Shown here: positions 44,797-53,669 of the stretch, piece after piece
Numbering within the stretch: position 1 is the first letter of the stretch
How the letters are laid out: each line of letters opens with the position of its first letter
Assembly: GCF_002723955.1 (NCBI RefSeq)
Contig: NZ_BEWN01000003.1
Location: 186,001 to 250,000, forward strand
From: Gluconobacter frateurii
Lineage (GTDB): Bacteria; Pseudomonadota; Alphaproteobacteria; Acetobacterales; Acetobacteraceae
Length of the DNA: 64,000 nt
Direction of reading: 5' to 3'
Notes under the pieces: generated by a model
The model's database searches: none
Told to the model about the DNA's origin: nothing
Seen by the model: the letters and a program-made list of their open reading frames with translations, nothing else
Program-made: the position numbers and the translations under genes

Positions 44797-46115
44797 GCCG
44801 CGTTCCTGTCCCTGCATGCCATGACGTGAAAAAATGAGCCTGACACGTGCCCGCGATACCCGCCCGCCTGTCCCAGATCGTTGCCATTGCCGTCCCGGAG
44901 CGTTGCCAACGGATTATCTGTTCCAGCATTCGTCACGCGGGCATAGTGGAATTCGTGCCCGCGGAAAACTGTCCCTTTCATGCCCAGAGCACAGTCCGTT
45001 TGAAGGGCCGCCTCCCGATAGCCGAGGTTCATTTTCCGCTTTGCAAAGCTGGTTTCGTGGCCAAGCAGACCGGCCATCCGATGTGTTGTGCCATTGGCAT
45101 CCTCAAGCGTCTGCCCCAGAACCATGAAACCTCCACACTCTCCGTGAACGGGGCGTGTTCTGGAAAAAATCTCCAGACGGCTGAGAAATTGATTCGCCGT
45201 CGCCAAAGAGCCTGCATGTAGTTCCGGATATCCGCCGGGAAGCCAGCAGGCATCACAACTGTCGTCCGGCCCTTCATTGGCGAGCGGAGAAAACGGGACC
45301 AGCTCCGCCCCCGCTTGCCGCCAGCTTTTTGCAACATGCCCATAGAGAAACGAAAATGCCGCATCATCCGCAATAGCGATCCGTTGTCCCGGCGGCAAAA
45401 CGGCAAGCTCCCCCTTGTCGTGCGCGTTCAATGGGGCCGCGGCCTGAAGAATCCCATCGAGATCAAGCGCCTCCTCCGTTCGGGTTCGAAGACGTTCTAG
45501 AAGTTCTGTTAATGTCGTCTGTTCGCGCGCCTGGACCAGACCAAGATGGCGCTCTGGCAACGCCAGAGAGGGATCACGCATGAAGGCCCCGAGAACCGGA
45601 ATTCCTGCGGCCAGTACGGCCTCATGAGCCATGGACAGATGCCGGGGAGAAGCGACCTGATTCAGCACAACACCCGCGACATGGACGTCCGGGTCAAGCG
45701 TTGCGAAGCCATGCGCGATGGCTGCGGCAGACTGCCCCTGCCCCGAAACATCCAGAACCAGTACAACCGGAATACCGAAACGTGCCGCGATATCCGATGG
45801 CGCTCCACGCGATTTCTCCGGCCCGAGTAGCCCGTCGAACAATCCCATGGCCGATTCAACCACGAGTAGATCGGCACCCTCCGCGGACCGGGCCAGTATG
45901 GTTTCCAGCAGGTCGGGCGTCATAGCCCAGCTATCCAGATTGAGGCTGGGACGTCCCGTCACAACCTCATGAAACGCAGGGTCAATATAGTCCGGCCCGG
46001 TTTTCGCGGCCTGCACGGCAACGTTTCTTGCGCGCAGTGCAGCCAGTAGCCCAAGGGTCGTCGTCGTTTTCCCCCCACCTGAGCGAGGGGCGGCAATCAT
46101 GATAGCGCGTGTCAT
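44793..46115 (-). CDS. cobB: Cobyrinic acid a,c-diamide synthase
   Basis: A 440-residue amidotransferase that amidates the a and c side chains. The N-terminal ATP-binding domain opens IAAPRSGGGKTTTTLGLL, then AKTGPDYIDPAFHE and VESAMGLFDGL. The C-terminal glutaminase has WLPGGYPEL, the nucleophile Cys in HGECGGFMVLG and GHEFHYARV. In aerobic organisms the substrate is hydrogenobyrinic acid, before cobalt insertion by CobNST. It is divergent from cbiD. Confidence 0.93.
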   Translation of the reverse strand: MTRAIMIAAPRSGGGKTTTTLGLLAALRARNVAVQAAKTGPDYIDPAFHEVVTGRPSLNLDSWAMTPDLLETILARSAEGADLLVVESAMGLFDGLLGPEKSRGAPSDIAARFGIPVVLVLDVSGQGQSAAAIAHGFATLDPDVHVAGVVLNQVASPRHLSMAHEAVLAAGIPVLGAFMRDPSLALPERHLGLVQAREQTTLTELLERLRTRTEEALDLDGILQAAAPLNAHDKGELAVLPPGQRIAIADDAAFSFLYGHVAKSWRQAGAELVPFSPLANEGPDDSCDACWLPGGYPELHAGSLATANQFLSRLEIFSRTRPVHGECGGFMVLGQTLEDANGTTHRMAGLLGHETSFAKRKMNLGYREAALQTDCALGMKGTVFRGHEFHYARVTNAGTDNPLATLRDGNGNDLGQAGGYRGHVSGSFFHVMACRDRNAA

Positions 46116-46177
46116 TTTTGGCCTCCGCTCAGAGAGTGTGGCTCGCTTTCAGGTTGAAATATCGTATTCTGCACCCA

Positions 46178-47281
46178 ATGACTGCCCACGCGCCCCCACT
46201 CCGATATGGCTGGACGACCGGAAGCTGCGCGACTGCGGCGGCCAAGGCGGCATGGACGGCTTTGAAGACGGGTCAGTTCCCCGACCCGGTCGTTATTACG
46301 CTGCCCGGTGGCAAATCTGTCAGCTTTGCTCTGGCCGGTCACGGATTCAACGAAAATGGCGCATGGGCGGCGGTCGTCAAGGACGCGGGTGATGACCCAG
46401 ACGTCACGCATGGTGCTCTCATTCATGCTGCGGTCCGACAGCCGCCAGAGGGCCAAGGCGTTACGTTTATAGCAGGTGCTGGCGTCGGTACGATCACCCG
46501 CCCCGGTCTGCCTTTGCCGCCCGGAGAACCTGCCATCAATCCTGTCCCCCGCCAGATGATTATCCGAGCCCTCGAAGACGTATCCGGCCCGGATGTTTGT
46601 GCAGAAGTGACGGTATCCGTCGAAAACGGCGTGGCTTTGGCCCAGAAGACGCTGAACAGCCGCCTGGGTATTCTCGGGGGCCTTTCCATTCTGGGCACGA
46701 CCGGAATTGTCGTGCCCTTCTCCTGTTCCGCATGGATCGACAGCATCCACCGGGGCATTGACGTGGCACGGGCCCTGAATCTTCCCCATTTGGCGGCGAC
46801 CACCGGAAATGTGTCCGAACGTGCGGTTCAGGCTCTTTACGGGTTGCCTGAGACGGCTCTGATCGAAATGGGAGATTTCGCAGGCGGCGTTCTCAAATAT
46901 ATCCGGCGCCATCCTGTCCCGCGCCTGACGATCGGGGGCGGTATTGCGAAAATGACCAAGCTGGCTCAGGGCCGAATGGATCTGCATTCCAAACGTGGAA
47001 GCGCCGATATGCCTGCCCTCGCGGCGCTTGCTACTACTGCCGGTGCCGATATGGAGCTTGCCGCGTCCATTGCGGCTGCGCCCACCGTCGCGGAGGCGTT
47101 TCTGCTCGCATCCCATGCGGAGATTCCGCTTGGAGATCATATCGCTCAGGCTGCTCGGCAATTTGCGCTCAGCGTGCTGGAAGGCAGTGATGTCGTGCTG
47201 GACGTTCTGGTGTTTGACCGGCATGGTCAATGCGTTGGGCGCAGTCATCCAGTGGGTAATCCACCTCTGAAGCGTCTTTGA
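46178..47281 (+). CDS. cbiD: C1-methyltransferase CbiD
   Basis: A 367-residue CbiD. Signatures are [18 protein letters not shown] at the N-terminus, [21 protein letters not shown] near residue 110, and [16 protein letters not shown]. The frame is open from 46109, but ATG 46178 gives the family start. CbiD methylates C1 of cobalt-precorrin-5B in the anaerobic pathway. Here it sits among aerobic-pathway genes while cobF, which does the C1 methylation aerobically, is absent from the window. I infer that it fills the CobF step. Its 3' end overlaps the convergent cobM by 37 bp. Confidence 0.9.
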   Translation: MTAHAPPLRYGWTTGSCATAAAKAAWTALKTGQFPDPVVITLPGGKSVSFALAGHGFNENGAWAAVVKDAGDDPDVTHGALIHAAVRQPPEGQGVTFIAGAGVGTITRPGLPLPPGEPAINPVPRQMIIRALEDVSGPDVCAEVTVSVENGVALAQKTLNSRLGILGGLSILGTTGIVVPFSCSAWIDSIHRGIDVARALNLPHLAATTGNVSERAVQALYGLPETALIEMGDFAGGVLKYIRRHPVPRLTIGGGIAKMTKLAQGRMDLHSKRGSADMPALAALATTAGADMELAASIAAAPTVAEAFLLASHAEIPLGDHIAQAARQFALSVLEGSDVVLDVLVFDRHGQCVGRSHPVGNPPLKRL

Positions 47282-48012
47282 TACTCGGGATCGTACAGCG
47301 CACTTTCGCGAAACCCCTCGGCCCCCAGAGCCGAACCGACCAGCACAAGCGCGGTGCGTTCAACCGGGTTTTCAGCAGCTTTTTCCAGCAGTGTGCCGAG
47401 TGTTGCCCGTACAGTGATCTGGTCCGGCCAGCTGGCCCGCGCGACAACGGCCACAGGGCAATCTGCACCATAAAACGGCAGCAGTTCCGTCACGATCCGC
47501 TCAAGCGCATGAACCGCGAGATGAATGGCGAGCGTCGCCCCTGTCGCGGCGTAAGCGGCCAGCGTTTCGCGGGCAGGCATAGACGACGCCCGCCCGCTGA
47601 CACGTGTGAGCACGACAGTCTGCGCCACTTCCGGGACTGTGAGTTCTTTACCAAGAACAGACGCTGCCGCAGCGAAGGCGGGAACACCCGGTGTCATGGT
47701 CCAGGGGATACCAAGCCTGTCCAGACGGCGCGTCTGTTCGGCGATTGCGCTGTAAATGGAGAGATCACCGGAATGTAGACGCGCAACGTCCTGCCCGGCT
47801 TCGTGGGCGCGGACGTATTCCTGCTCGATCTGGTCGAGGGAAAGTGGTGCAGTGTTCACTTTGCGGGCATCCTGAGGACAATGCTCCAGCATGTCCTCAG
47901 GTACAATGGAGCCCGCATACAGACAGACCGGGCAGGACGCCAGAAGGTCACGTCCACGCAGGGTCAGAAGGTCAGCAGCGCCCGGACCGGCACCAATGAA
48001 ATGAACCGTCAT
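47245..48012 (-). CDS. cobM: Precorrin-4 C11-methyltransferase
   Basis: A 255-residue SAM-dependent corrin methyltransferase. The N-terminal [20 protein letters not shown] and [13 protein letters not shown], the GDLSIYSA loop near residue 100, and [18 protein letters not shown] are typical of CobM/CbiF. It overlaps cobE by 4 bp and ends a small minus-strand operon cobL-cobE-cobM. Confidence 0.92.
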   Translation of the reverse strand: MTVHFIGAGPGAADLLTLRGRDLLASCPVCLYAGSIVPEDMLEHCPQDARKVNTAPLSLDQIEQEYVRAHEAGQDVARLHSGDLSIYSAIAEQTRRLDRLGIPWTMTPGVPAFAAAASVLGKELTVPEVAQTVVLTRVSGRASSMPARETLAAYAATGATLAIHLAVHALERIVTELLPFYGADCPVAVVARASWPDQITVRATLGTLLEKAAENPVERTALVLVGSALGAEGFRESALYDPEYQRRFRGGLPTG

Positions 48013-48395
48013 CCGTTCTCTATTCCTGTCATGTCTGATGATGTTGCGAGAGCGCAGGTCACGTCTCTGTCGCTTTGGCGCGTGACCAGAAGACGGCTCT
48101 TAGGTCCTGCACCGGCAAGAGCACAGGCCTCTGCAACGGAACTGAAGCCGGTTTTTTCAAAGGCAATTGCGGAATGCGTTTCACATTCCACCTGCCGTTC
48201 GGTCATGTCCAGAGCACCGACCCAGATAAGCTCGACCTTCAAAGCTTTTGCAAGGTCGGGAATGGCCGCCTCTCCCTGTCGAAACGACGGTGCAGCCAGC
48301 CTGTCCAGTGTGTGACGTCCCGCGACACGCTGAACGAGAGCCAATAGGGCGTCTGTAGTGATATCCGGCCGACAGCCAATTCCTGCGACAATCAC
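48009..48395 (-). CDS. cobE: CobE/CbiG C-terminal-like protein
   Basis: A 128-residue stand-alone CobE, equivalent to the C-terminal domain of CbiG. It opens [18 protein letters not shown] and has the [12 protein letters not shown] segment near the C-terminus. CobE is a small B12-pathway protein of unclear exact role, possibly intermediate hand-over near the C-ring contraction. It overlaps cobL and cobM by 4 bp. Confidence 0.87.
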   Translation of the reverse strand: MIVAGIGCRPDITTDALLALVQRVAGRHTLDRLAAPSFRQGEAAIPDLAKALKVELIWVGALDMTERQVECETHSAIAFEKTGFSSVAEACALAGAGPKSRLLVTRQSDRDVTCALATSSDMTGIENG

Positions 48396-49612
48396 GCTCC
48401 GTCTCCTGATACCGTGGTCGCGTACTGGGTCACACGCATGGCTGGTCGGAACGCATGCAGACGGCCAACTGTATCAAGCCGTTCAATGCCAATGCGCGTT
48501 AGGGTGCCACCATATTTCGCATGTTGAGACGCCAGTATGGCCTCCCCTTCGAGGGTCACGGCATTGGCAACGAGACGCCCTCCAATACGAAGCGCCTCCC
48601 TCACCTGTATGAAGATGTCTTCGCTGGTCAGGCCGCCGCCAATGAAAACGACGTCCGGTCGCTCCAGAGACCGCAGGACATCTGGCGCACGCCCTTCGAC
48701 AACCTGCAAACCAGGAACGCCGAGCGTCAGTGCGTTGCGGCCAATACGGGCGACACGATCCGAATTCTGTTCAATGGCAATCGCGCGATTAGACGGATGA
48801 CGCAGCATCCATTCAATAGCGATAGACCCAGCACCGGCGCCGACATCCCATAAAACCTCACCAGCTTTCGGAGCGAGTGTAGACAGCGTGATGGCACGGA
48901 TTTCGCGTTTCGTAATCTGCCCGTCATGCTCGAACAGGTCGTCATCAAGCCCGGACACCAGAGGAATGACCCGCGCGTTTTCGTGCGCCTCAACTTCAAT
49001 GCCCATTAGATTTAAAGCGGCGACAGAAGAGAAACCGTCTTCGGCCAGGCAACTCTGTGTACGTTCGTCAGGTCCGCCCAAATGCTCTATGACGTGCACT
49101 TTGGATTTTCCAAAGCCGCGATCAGCAAGAAAACGACAGACGGTGTCTGGCGTCGAACCGTCTGCGGAAAGAACAATCAGTCTTGCGGCCGGTTGTAATT
49201 GCGGTGCAAGCGTCTCGATGGGCCGACCACATAGCGAGATGATGCGCACGTCCTGTTGTGCCCATCCAAGACGAGCACAGGCCCATGAAATCGACGATGG
49301 CGCAGGCACGCAGAACAGTTCTCCGGGCTCAAGATGCTTTGCAAGCGTGCTTCCGACGCCAAAAAAGAATGGGTCTCCCGATGCGAGAACGGTAACCGGC
49401 CTTCCCCGCATTGCGAGAACGCGATGCACCCCATCAGAGAATGGAGTACCCCAGATCTCAGTCGTCCCCCGGATCAGGCTGGCCGCCAGCTTCAGATGAC
49501 GCTCTCCACCGATAACGCTCTCGGCCTGAGCAATGATCTGGCGCGCCAGAGACGAAAGTCCCTCGACACCATCCTCGCCAATTCCGATAACGCTGAGCCA
49601 CGGAGCTTTCAT
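48392..49612 (-). CDS. cobL: Precorrin-6Y C5,15-methyltransferase/decarboxylase
   Basis: A 406-residue fusion of CbiE and CbiT. The N-terminal half (SVIGIGEDGVEGLSS, VTVLASGDPFFFGVG) is the CbiE methyltransferase. The C-terminal half, from about residue 225, is the CbiT methylase/decarboxylase with LSTLAPKAGEVLWDVGAGAGS and IFIGGG-like VVFIGGGLTSEDIF. It methylates C5 and C15 and removes the C12 acetate carboxyl group. It is divergent from cobK. Confidence 0.93.
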   Translation of the reverse strand: MKAPWLSVIGIGEDGVEGLSSLARQIIAQAESVIGGERHLKLAASLIRGTTEIWGTPFSDGVHRVLAMRGRPVTVLASGDPFFFGVGSTLAKHLEPGELFCVPAPSSISWACARLGWAQQDVRIISLCGRPIETLAPQLQPAARLIVLSADGSTPDTVCRFLADRGFGKSKVHVIEHLGGPDERTQSCLAEDGFSSVAALNLMGIEVEAHENARVIPLVSGLDDDLFEHDGQITKREIRAITLSTLAPKAGEVLWDVGAGAGSIAIEWMLRHPSNRAIAIEQNSDRVARIGRNALTLGVPGLQVVEGRAPDVLRSLERPDVVFIGGGLTSEDIFIQVREALRIGGRLVANAVTLEGEAILASQHAKYGGTLTRIGIERLDTVGRLHAFRPAMRVTQYATTVSGDGA

Positions 49613-49641
49613 CGGCCCGCTCCGATAAAGGAACCAATCCT

Positions 49642-50403
49642 ATGCGCGTCCTGATCCTTGGGGGCACCACCCAGGCCAGCCAGTTGGCTCAGCAGCTTGG
49701 CTCTCATGAGGGTTATGAGACCGTTTTTTCCCTTGCCGGAGTAACTAAAAATCCGGTTTTGCCAAACACTTCGGTCAGAATTGGCGGGTTCGGCGGCGTG
49801 GACGGTCTGCGTGATTTCCTGCGGGTTCAGAACATAGAGGCTGTTGTAGATGCCACTCACCCTTTTGCAGCCCAGATGAGTCGCCATGCTGCGATGGCCT
49901 GTGCCAGCAGCGGTGTTCCTGTGTTGCGCATAGACCGCCCAGCCTGGACGGAAGGTGCGGGAGATCGATGGACGCATGTTTCGAGCATTGAAGACGCCGC
50001 GGCAGCCCTTGGAGACAGCCCTCGGACTGTCTTCCTGACAACCGGCCGAAAGGATCTCGGCCCGTTTCAGCGCGCCTCTCAGCATCACTACATTCTGCGC
50101 AGCATCGACGCGCCCGAGCCATCGTCCTTGCCACGAAAGGTGACGCTTCTCCTCGCCCGTCCGCCATTTACCGTTGCCAGTGAAATGGCGCTTATGAAAG
50201 ACCATGCGGTGACCGTGCTCGTTACGAAAAATGCCGGAGCTGAGGCTACGGCCGCCAAGCTTGTTGCTGCCAAGATGCTTGGTCTGCCGGTCATCATGAT
50301 TGATCGCCCTGTATTGCCCCCAGTGAAGACGGTTTCGACCATTGAGAGTGCCATCGCATGGCTGTGTGAGCGTCGTCATGCTGGGACAGACCGGGACGTG
50401 TAG
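49642..50403 (+). CDS. cobK: Precorrin-6A reductase
   Basis: A 253-residue NADPH-dependent reductase of the CobK/CbiJ family. It opens RVLILGGTTQASQLAQQL and contains VVDATHPFAAQMSRHA, IDRPAW, VFLTTGRKDL and a C-terminal MIDRPV segment. It reduces precorrin-6A to precorrin-6B, the substrate of CobL. Its end overlaps the convergent cobJ by 28 bp. Confidence 0.92.
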   Translation: MRVLILGGTTQASQLAQQLGSHEGYETVFSLAGVTKNPVLPNTSVRIGGFGGVDGLRDFLRVQNIEAVVDATHPFAAQMSRHAAMACASSGVPVLRIDRPAWTEGAGDRWTHVSSIEDAAAALGDSPRTVFLTTGRKDLGPFQRASQHHYILRSIDAPEPSSLPRKVTLLLARPPFTVASEMALMKDHAVTVLVTKNAGAEATAAKLVAAKMLGLPVIMIDRPVLPPVKTVSTIESAIAWLCERRHAGTDRDV

Positions 50404-51128
50404 AGCCACGCCTCTCCCTGCGGGCGATCAATCTTCCGGGTCAGTTCGCTACCAATCAGAACCAGCGTGCTCATATCCACAAGCTCCGGATCAGCATGCG
50501 TAAGATCCGTCAGAACCAGCCGCTCGTCCGGGCGGCCGATGGCGCGGGCAAACGCGACGGGTACCGTGTCGGGCAGGCTTTTCCGCAGAACGTCCAGCGC
50601 CTCGCCAAGCTGCCAGGGTCTGGCTTTGGAGCGCGGGTTGTACAATGCGATCACGAACCCGGCCTCTGCCGCCAGTGTCAGCCTGCGACAGACCATGTTC
50701 CACGGTTTGAGATTGTCCGAGAGGGACATGACGCAGAAATCACCGCCCAAAGGTGCACCCATCCGGGCTGCCGCAGCAAGTACGGCCGAAACGCCGGGAA
50801 CAACAGTCACGTCTGTGGCACGCCAGTGCTCCGGTCCTTGATCTATGGCCTCAAACAGAGCGCTGGCCATGCCAAACACGCCCGCATCGCCTCCAGAAAC
50901 AATCGCTACACAGCGTCCTTGCTCCGCGAGTTCCAAGGCATGGCGGGCACGATCCAGTTCCACCCGATTATCGGACGGATGGCGCACAACAGTCTCAGGC
51001 AAATCCACTCGATCCACGTAAGGACCGTAGCCAATCACGTCCGTTGCCAGAGACAATGCATTTCGCGCTTCCGGAGTCTGCTGATCCGGATTGCCCGGAC
51101 CAAGACCGATGACGAAAATTCGGCTCAT
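50376..51128 (-). CDS. cobJ: Precorrin-3B C17-methyltransferase
   Basis: A 250-residue corrin methyltransferase that methylates C17 with ring contraction. It opens RIFVIGLGPGNPDQQTPEAR and contains VAIVSGGDAGVFGMA, VVPGVSAVLAAAARMGAPLG, and VIALYNPRSKARPWQL, all typical. It overlaps cobI by 4 bp. Confidence 0.93.
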   Translation of the reverse strand: MSRIFVIGLGPGNPDQQTPEARNALSLATDVIGYGPYVDRVDLPETVVRHPSDNRVELDRARHALELAEQGRCVAIVSGGDAGVFGMASALFEAIDQGPEHWRATDVTVVPGVSAVLAAAARMGAPLGGDFCVMSLSDNLKPWNMVCRRLTLAAEAGFVIALYNPRSKARPWQLGEALDVLRKSLPDTVPVAFARAIGRPDERLVLTDLTHADPELVDMSTLVLIGSELTRKIDRPQGEAWLYTSRSVPA

Positions 51129-51850
51129 CTAACGCCTCGGCGCCCCGGCAGGAGAGCAAGAGAAAAATATGGTGCAGGTTCACACATGTCGGCCAAAGGC
51201 ATGACGCGGGCATCGTCCTGTGTGCCGCGCTCGACATAGACTGCGTCCTGCATTCTGCCTGCGCGTTTCAGGGCCGTCTGAAGTTTGGGAAGGTTACGCC
51301 CAAGCTTCATCACTACTGCTGCATCTGCCCGTTCAAGCCAGTGAGCCAGATCATCTTCCGGCATGGTGGCAGGCAGGACGCAGAGCACGTCATCGCCATG
51401 GGTCATGGGAAGCGCGGCTTCCGTCCAGCACCCGCTCATGCCCGTGATGCCCGGAATGACTTCACAGGAAATACCCGCTTTCAGACGATCAAACAGATAC
51501 ATGGCGGACCCATACAGGAACGGATCTCCCTCACACAGGATCGCTACATCTCGTCCAAGCCGGATTTCAGCTTCGATCCGGCTCGCACATTCGTCATAAA
51601 AAGATGACATATCAGGATGATAGGACGGATCATTCACCAGACGCTCTGTGGTGAACGGATAGGCAAATCTCAGCTCCCGCGTCCCTTCCGCAATATGAGC
51701 GTCAGCGATGCGACGAGCGTGACCCATCCGGTCATGGCGGCAGAAATACGCCACAGTGGGAGATCGGGCGATGACCCGCGCCGCTTTGAGCGTCATGAGT
51801 TCCGGATCGCCCGGGCCCACACCCACAACATAGACCGTAGCGTCTGTCAT
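51125..51850 (-). CDS. cobI: Precorrin-2 C20-methyltransferase
   Basis: A 241-residue SAM-dependent enzyme, adding the C20 methyl group. VYVVGVGPGDPELMTLKA, VAILCEGDPFLYGSAMYL and VIPGITGMSGCW are characteristic. It overlaps cobH and cobJ by 4 bp each. Confidence 0.93.
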   Translation of the reverse strand: MTDATVYVVGVGPGDPELMTLKAARVIARSPTVAYFCRHDRMGHARRIADAHIAEGTRELRFAYPFTTERLVNDPSYHPDMSSFYDECASRIEAEIRLGRDVAILCEGDPFLYGSAMYLFDRLKAGISCEVIPGITGMSGCWTEAALPMTHGDDVLCVLPATMPEDDLAHWLERADAAVVMKLGRNLPKLQTALKRAGRMQDAVYVERGTQDDARVMPLADMCEPAPYFSLALLPGRRGVR

Positions 51851-52488
51851 TCGGCTTCACTGGCCAGTGCATTAATGGCTCCAGCAGCCATTGCACTTCC
51901 CCCCAGACGTCCACGAACGATCACATGCGGTAGATCAGGCCTCTCGGCGAGCGCGTCCTTTGATTCAGCCGCTCCAACAAATCCTACCGGCATCCCGATA
52001 ATGGCCGCAGGTCGTGGGCCGCCTGCGTCAATCAGTTCCAGAAGATGGAACAAGGCAGTGGGTGCATTTCCGATTGCAACAACGGCGCCCTCAAGCTGGT
52101 CTCCCCACAGATCAAGTGCCGCCGCAGAGCGTGTATTACCGATCTCCCGGGCAAGGTCAGGGGTGCGAGGATCACGAAGGGTACAGATCACAGCGTTATT
52201 CGCTGGAAGCCGCGCCCGGGTGACACCATGCGCGACCATCTCTGAATCACACAAAATGGGCTTTCCAGCCTTCAAGGCATTTCGCGCGGCACTCACAAGA
52301 TCGGCTGTCATACTGACCGACCCCGCAACATCCACCATCCCGCAGGCATGAATGATGCGAACCACGATCTGTGCCTGCTCAGGGGTGAAGGCAGACAGGT
52401 CAGCTTCGGCCCGGATGGTGGCAAAGGATCGGGCGTAAATGGCTGCGCCATCCCGGATGTAGTCGTAAGAATAAGGTCCGGCGCTCAA
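51847..52488 (-). CDS. cobH: Precorrin-8X methylmutase
   Basis: A 213-residue methylmutase that moves a methyl from C11 to C12, giving hydrogenobyrinic acid. It has the RDGAAIYARSFATIRAEAD segment, the catalytic His in VVRIIHACGMVDVAGSV, and IGMPVGFVGAAESKDAL near the C-terminus. It overlaps cobG and cobI by 4 bp. Confidence 0.93.
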   Translation of the reverse strand: MSAGPYSYDYIRDGAAIYARSFATIRAEADLSAFTPEQAQIVVRIIHACGMVDVAGSVSMTADLVSAARNALKAGKPILCDSEMVAHGVTRARLPANNAVICTLRDPRTPDLAREIGNTRSAAALDLWGDQLEGAVVAIGNAPTALFHLLELIDAGGPRPAAIIGMPVGFVGAAESKDALAERPDLPHVIVRGRLGGSAMAAGAINALASEAE

Positions 52489-53669
52489 GCCTGTATCTCC
52501 TTCAGTTCGCGGGACAGGAGGGCCCGGATGTCGGGTAAGTCCCTGTTACCCCATGAGATTATATCTTTCGTGCACCCATTGCGCACAACATCATATCGTC
52601 CGTTCCTGGCAATGAGCGTCATATCCGCTCCGCCGGGATGAGCGCATCCTTTTACGCAGCCTGAAACATGCAGCACACAGCCAGGAGGGACGTCAGATGC
52701 CAGAGCCAAGGCGGTTTCGGCAACATCCTCTGTTGCTCTTTCACATCCGGAAACGCCTACACAAGCCTCAACACGAAGACGCGGGTCAGTAGCGTCCATG
52801 ATGAAACCCGGATGATCCATGGTTTTGTCTGGCATGATGACATTTCGCCATGGCGTAACACGCAGGCGGTCTTCTCCCTGCTGTTTAGCAAGAAAATAAA
52901 AATCGGATGCAGGAAGGCGCCCAAACGGAACCCCGAGGCCAACCCTGTGTCCAGGTAATTTCCCTACAGGAAGGGCAAAAGTCGGGGGCATCGTGGATTG
53001 GAGGCAGCCCTGCAACCCTGCCTTTTCCAGAACCTTCTTCGTAATGTTCGCATCGTGTGCAGGGCGTTTGACCTCAGGCTGCCGCGCGAACGTAAAGGAA
53101 ATAGCCTGCACAGCGTTTACAGCCTGAGCTTCGTTGAGGGCTTCCGTAACAACCTCCCCGCAGCGCACTGACCACCCGTCTTGTCCGGCCTGAAGAACGA
53201 GATCGGCGGAAATCGCTCTCACAGGCAGTAATCCGCCGCCGTCCACACCCCAGCCAAATTTTCCCGGAAGGCTTGCAAGACGATCATCCGCAAGAAGTGC
53301 GGCCTGAAGTTTCCGGGCGACCGCGATTGTGTCAGGGTGACAGGCAGGGTCATATCCAGCCAGCGGCGAGACCAGAACCGCCCGTTTCCGCTCTCGTGCC
53401 GGGTCGGGATCGGCAAGTCCGCATTCTATCGCAGTTCTGCCCGCCAGACGCGCACTGTCCCGCGAAAAGCCACGCAGTTGCAGATTGCCCCGGTTTGTCA
53501 GTTCAATCGTACCATTGCCGTGATCGGACGCCAGGGCGGCTATGGTCTGCACCTGACCAGCATCAAGCCCTTCTATGGGAGGCCTGATCCGCACAAGAAA
53601 ACCATCGCGGGCCTGCATTGGAGCAAACAGATCGGGACACCAGCCACGGACCAGAGGCGCATCGCTCAT
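52485..53669 (-). CDS. cobG: Precorrin-3B synthase
   Basis: A 394-residue monooxygenase, a nitrite/sulfite reductase-like Fe-S protein that uses O2 to form precorrin-3B. IELTNRGNLQLRGF is the substrate motif. The cluster cysteines are in CVGVSGCERA and, after 20-25 residues, HVSGCVKGCAHPG (C-x5-C and C-x3-C). This enzyme marks the aerobic branch of the pathway. It overlaps cobN and cobH by 4 bp. Confidence 0.92.
   Translation of the reverse strand: MSDAPLVRGWCPDLFAPMQARDGFLVRIRPPIEGLDAGQVQTIAALASDHGNGTIELTNRGNLQLRGFSRDSARLAGRTAIECGLADPDPARERKRAVLVSPLAGYDPACHPDTIAVARKLQAALLADDRLASLPGKFGWGVDGGGLLPVRAISADLVLQAGQDGWSVRCGEVVTEALNEAQAVNAVQAISFTFARQPEVKRPAHDANITKKVLEKAGLQGCLQSTMPPTFALPVGKLPGHRVGLGVPFGRLPASDFYFLAKQQGEDRLRVTPWRNVIMPDKTMDHPGFIMDATDPRLRVEACVGVSGCERATEDVAETALALASDVPPGCVLHVSGCVKGCAHPGGADMTLIARNGRYDVVRNGCTKDIISWGNRDLPDIRALLSRELKEIQA

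Noticed and set aside
46112-47248. A 378-residue open frame on the minus strand opposite cbiD
   Set aside because: It is antisense to cbiD, whose family motifs are clear. The antisense translation has no recognisable domain and no ribosome site.
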